Of a DNA stretch of 12,841 nt, positions 12,337-12,841 are shown in pieces. The DNA is taken from positions 1-12,841 of the forward strand of contig CALVKX010000035.1 in NCBI GenBank assembly GCA_944333375.1, read 5' to 3'. Source of the stretch: an uncultured Eubacteriales bacterium (GTDB lineage: Bacteria; Bacillota_A; Clostridia; Christensenellales; Aristaeellaceae). Below the pieces are notes generated by a model, which saw only the letters and a program-made list of their open reading frames with translations, searched no databases and had not been told where the DNA came from. Position numbers and translations under genes: made by a program. The first letter of the stretch is position 1, and the number at the start of each line of letters is the position of its first letter.

Positions 12337-12841
12337 GGATGCGCAGGACGTTTTTGTCGTTGACATAGAACGCCACATCCTCGCCGATGCTGAGATGGCG
12401 CGTGTCATGGTTGAGCAGCTCCAGGCTGACCGGCACGCCGCCGCAGTCGAGCTGATAGCGGGTCACGCTGCCCAGCATCGAGCTGCGGACCACGCGCCCG
12501 TCCAGGCGCAGCTTGTTTTCGCCGCCCTCCAGCGTAAACGCCTCGGGACGGATGGCGACGACCTTGCAGCCGCTCTCGGGCTTGATCCCCAGCAGGCCGG
12601 CCGCCTGAGCGGGCTCATAGACGTTGTAATGGCCGATGAAGCGGGCGACGAACTCGGTTTTGGGCTGCTTATAGAGCGTCTCGGGCGCGCCCTCCTGGGC
12701 GATCACGCCGCCGTGCATCACGCATACGCGGTCGGAGATGGCCATGGCCTCCTCCTGATCGTGGGTGACGAAGATGGCGGTGATGTGCATGTCCTGCTGG
12801 ATCTCGCGAATCTGCACGCGCAGGTTCTGACGGATCTGGGC
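12329..12841 (-). CDS. ABC transporter ATP-binding protein (PotA/FbpC/MalK-type), 3' part only
   Basis: This is a partial gene. The last 170 codons are present and the 5' part lies beyond the right edge. The frame continues to the edge; the GTG at 12817 is internal. IFVTHDQEEAMAISDRV at about 23-39 contains the H-loop His27 and is typical of importer ATPases. GG-IAQEGAPETLYKQPKTEFVARFIG and a C-terminal TOBE-like domain (about 90-168, with VVAIRPEAFTL) place it among PotA, FbpC, MalK and PhnT-like subunits that energise uptake of polyamines, iron, sugars or phosphonates. Walker A, the Q-loop and the signature motif are outside the window, so the substrate cannot be assigned. Its stop overlaps the start of the cobalamin-fold protein by 8 bases, making it part of the same operon. 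Confidence 0.88.
   Translation of the reverse strand, partial: AQIRQNLRVQIREIQQDMHITAIFVTHDQEEAMAISDRVCVMHGGVIAQEGAPETLYKQPKTEFVARFIGHYNVYEPAQAAGLLGIKPESGCKVVAIRPEAFTLEGGENKLRLDGRVVRSSMLGSVTRYQLDCGGVPVSLELLNHDTRHLSIGEDVAFYVNDKNVLRIHE

Noticed and set aside
12329..12817. Treating the GTG at 12817 as the start of a short ABC protein.
   Set aside because: The frame stays open to the window edge and the preceding codons match the usual sequence before the H-loop, so it is an internal codon of a truncated gene.

Overview
The window is GC-rich DNA with dense gene packing and short A/T-rich gaps that carry sigma-A-type promoters (TTGACA/TATAAT-like) and strong purine-rich ribosome binding sites. 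A class III fructose-1,6-bisphosphatase (a family typical of Firmicutes), an NfnA/SudB-type ferredoxin:NADP oxidoreductase subunit, a 4Fe-4S Old Yellow Enzyme-type reductase and corrinoid-related proteins together suggest a strictly anaerobic, high-GC member of the Clostridia (Oscillospirales or Christensenellales type). That placement is inference. No rRNA, tRNA, CRISPR array, insertion sequence or prophage gene was seen, and no stretch over about 300 bases lacks a gene.

Layout. (1) 1-934, minus strand: ridA followed by the first part of an nfnA-like flavin subunit that runs off the left edge. The two overlap by 8 bases and share a good promoter at 972-1000 with a palindrome at its start point. 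(2) 1016-1088: two successive terminators that end the next unit. (3) 1088-2530, minus strand: a 480-residue protein with an N-terminal helix-turn-helix and an unrecognised large C-terminal region. It is divergent from a small papain-like Amidase_6 protein (2691-3176), and the gap between them holds symmetric and tandemly repeated elements. (4) 3256-4617, plus strand: a MATE-family efflux transporter that converges on gluQ (4614-5546, minus strand) with interlocked stop codons. (5) 5744-7681, plus strand: a two-part flavoenzyme (Old Yellow Enzyme barrel, 4Fe-4S cluster, FAD/NAD(P) domain) whose promoter region carries a 14-bp palindrome. It ends at a strong hairpin, probably a bidirectional terminator, shared with the gene converging on it.

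(6) 7716-12841, minus strand: an apparently single transcription unit entering from the right edge. In transcription order it holds an ABC transporter ATPase (3' part), a cobalamin-binding-fold protein lacking the usual cobalt-ligating histidine, a Cys-rich protein resembling the methionine-synthase activation family, class III fructose bisphosphatase, an L-2-amino-thiazoline-4-carboxylate hydrolase-like protein and a Crp/Fnr-family regulator. The first four genes are joined by overlaps of 8, 25 and 4 bases and the fifth follows after 14 bases, so co-translation is likely. A hairpin without a U-tract separates the fifth gene from the regulator.

The part that best merits a second look is this last operon. 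It links a degenerate corrinoid protein and a putative corrinoid activator to a gluconeogenic enzyme, a hydrolase-family protein and a regulator. No complete known pathway explains the combination.
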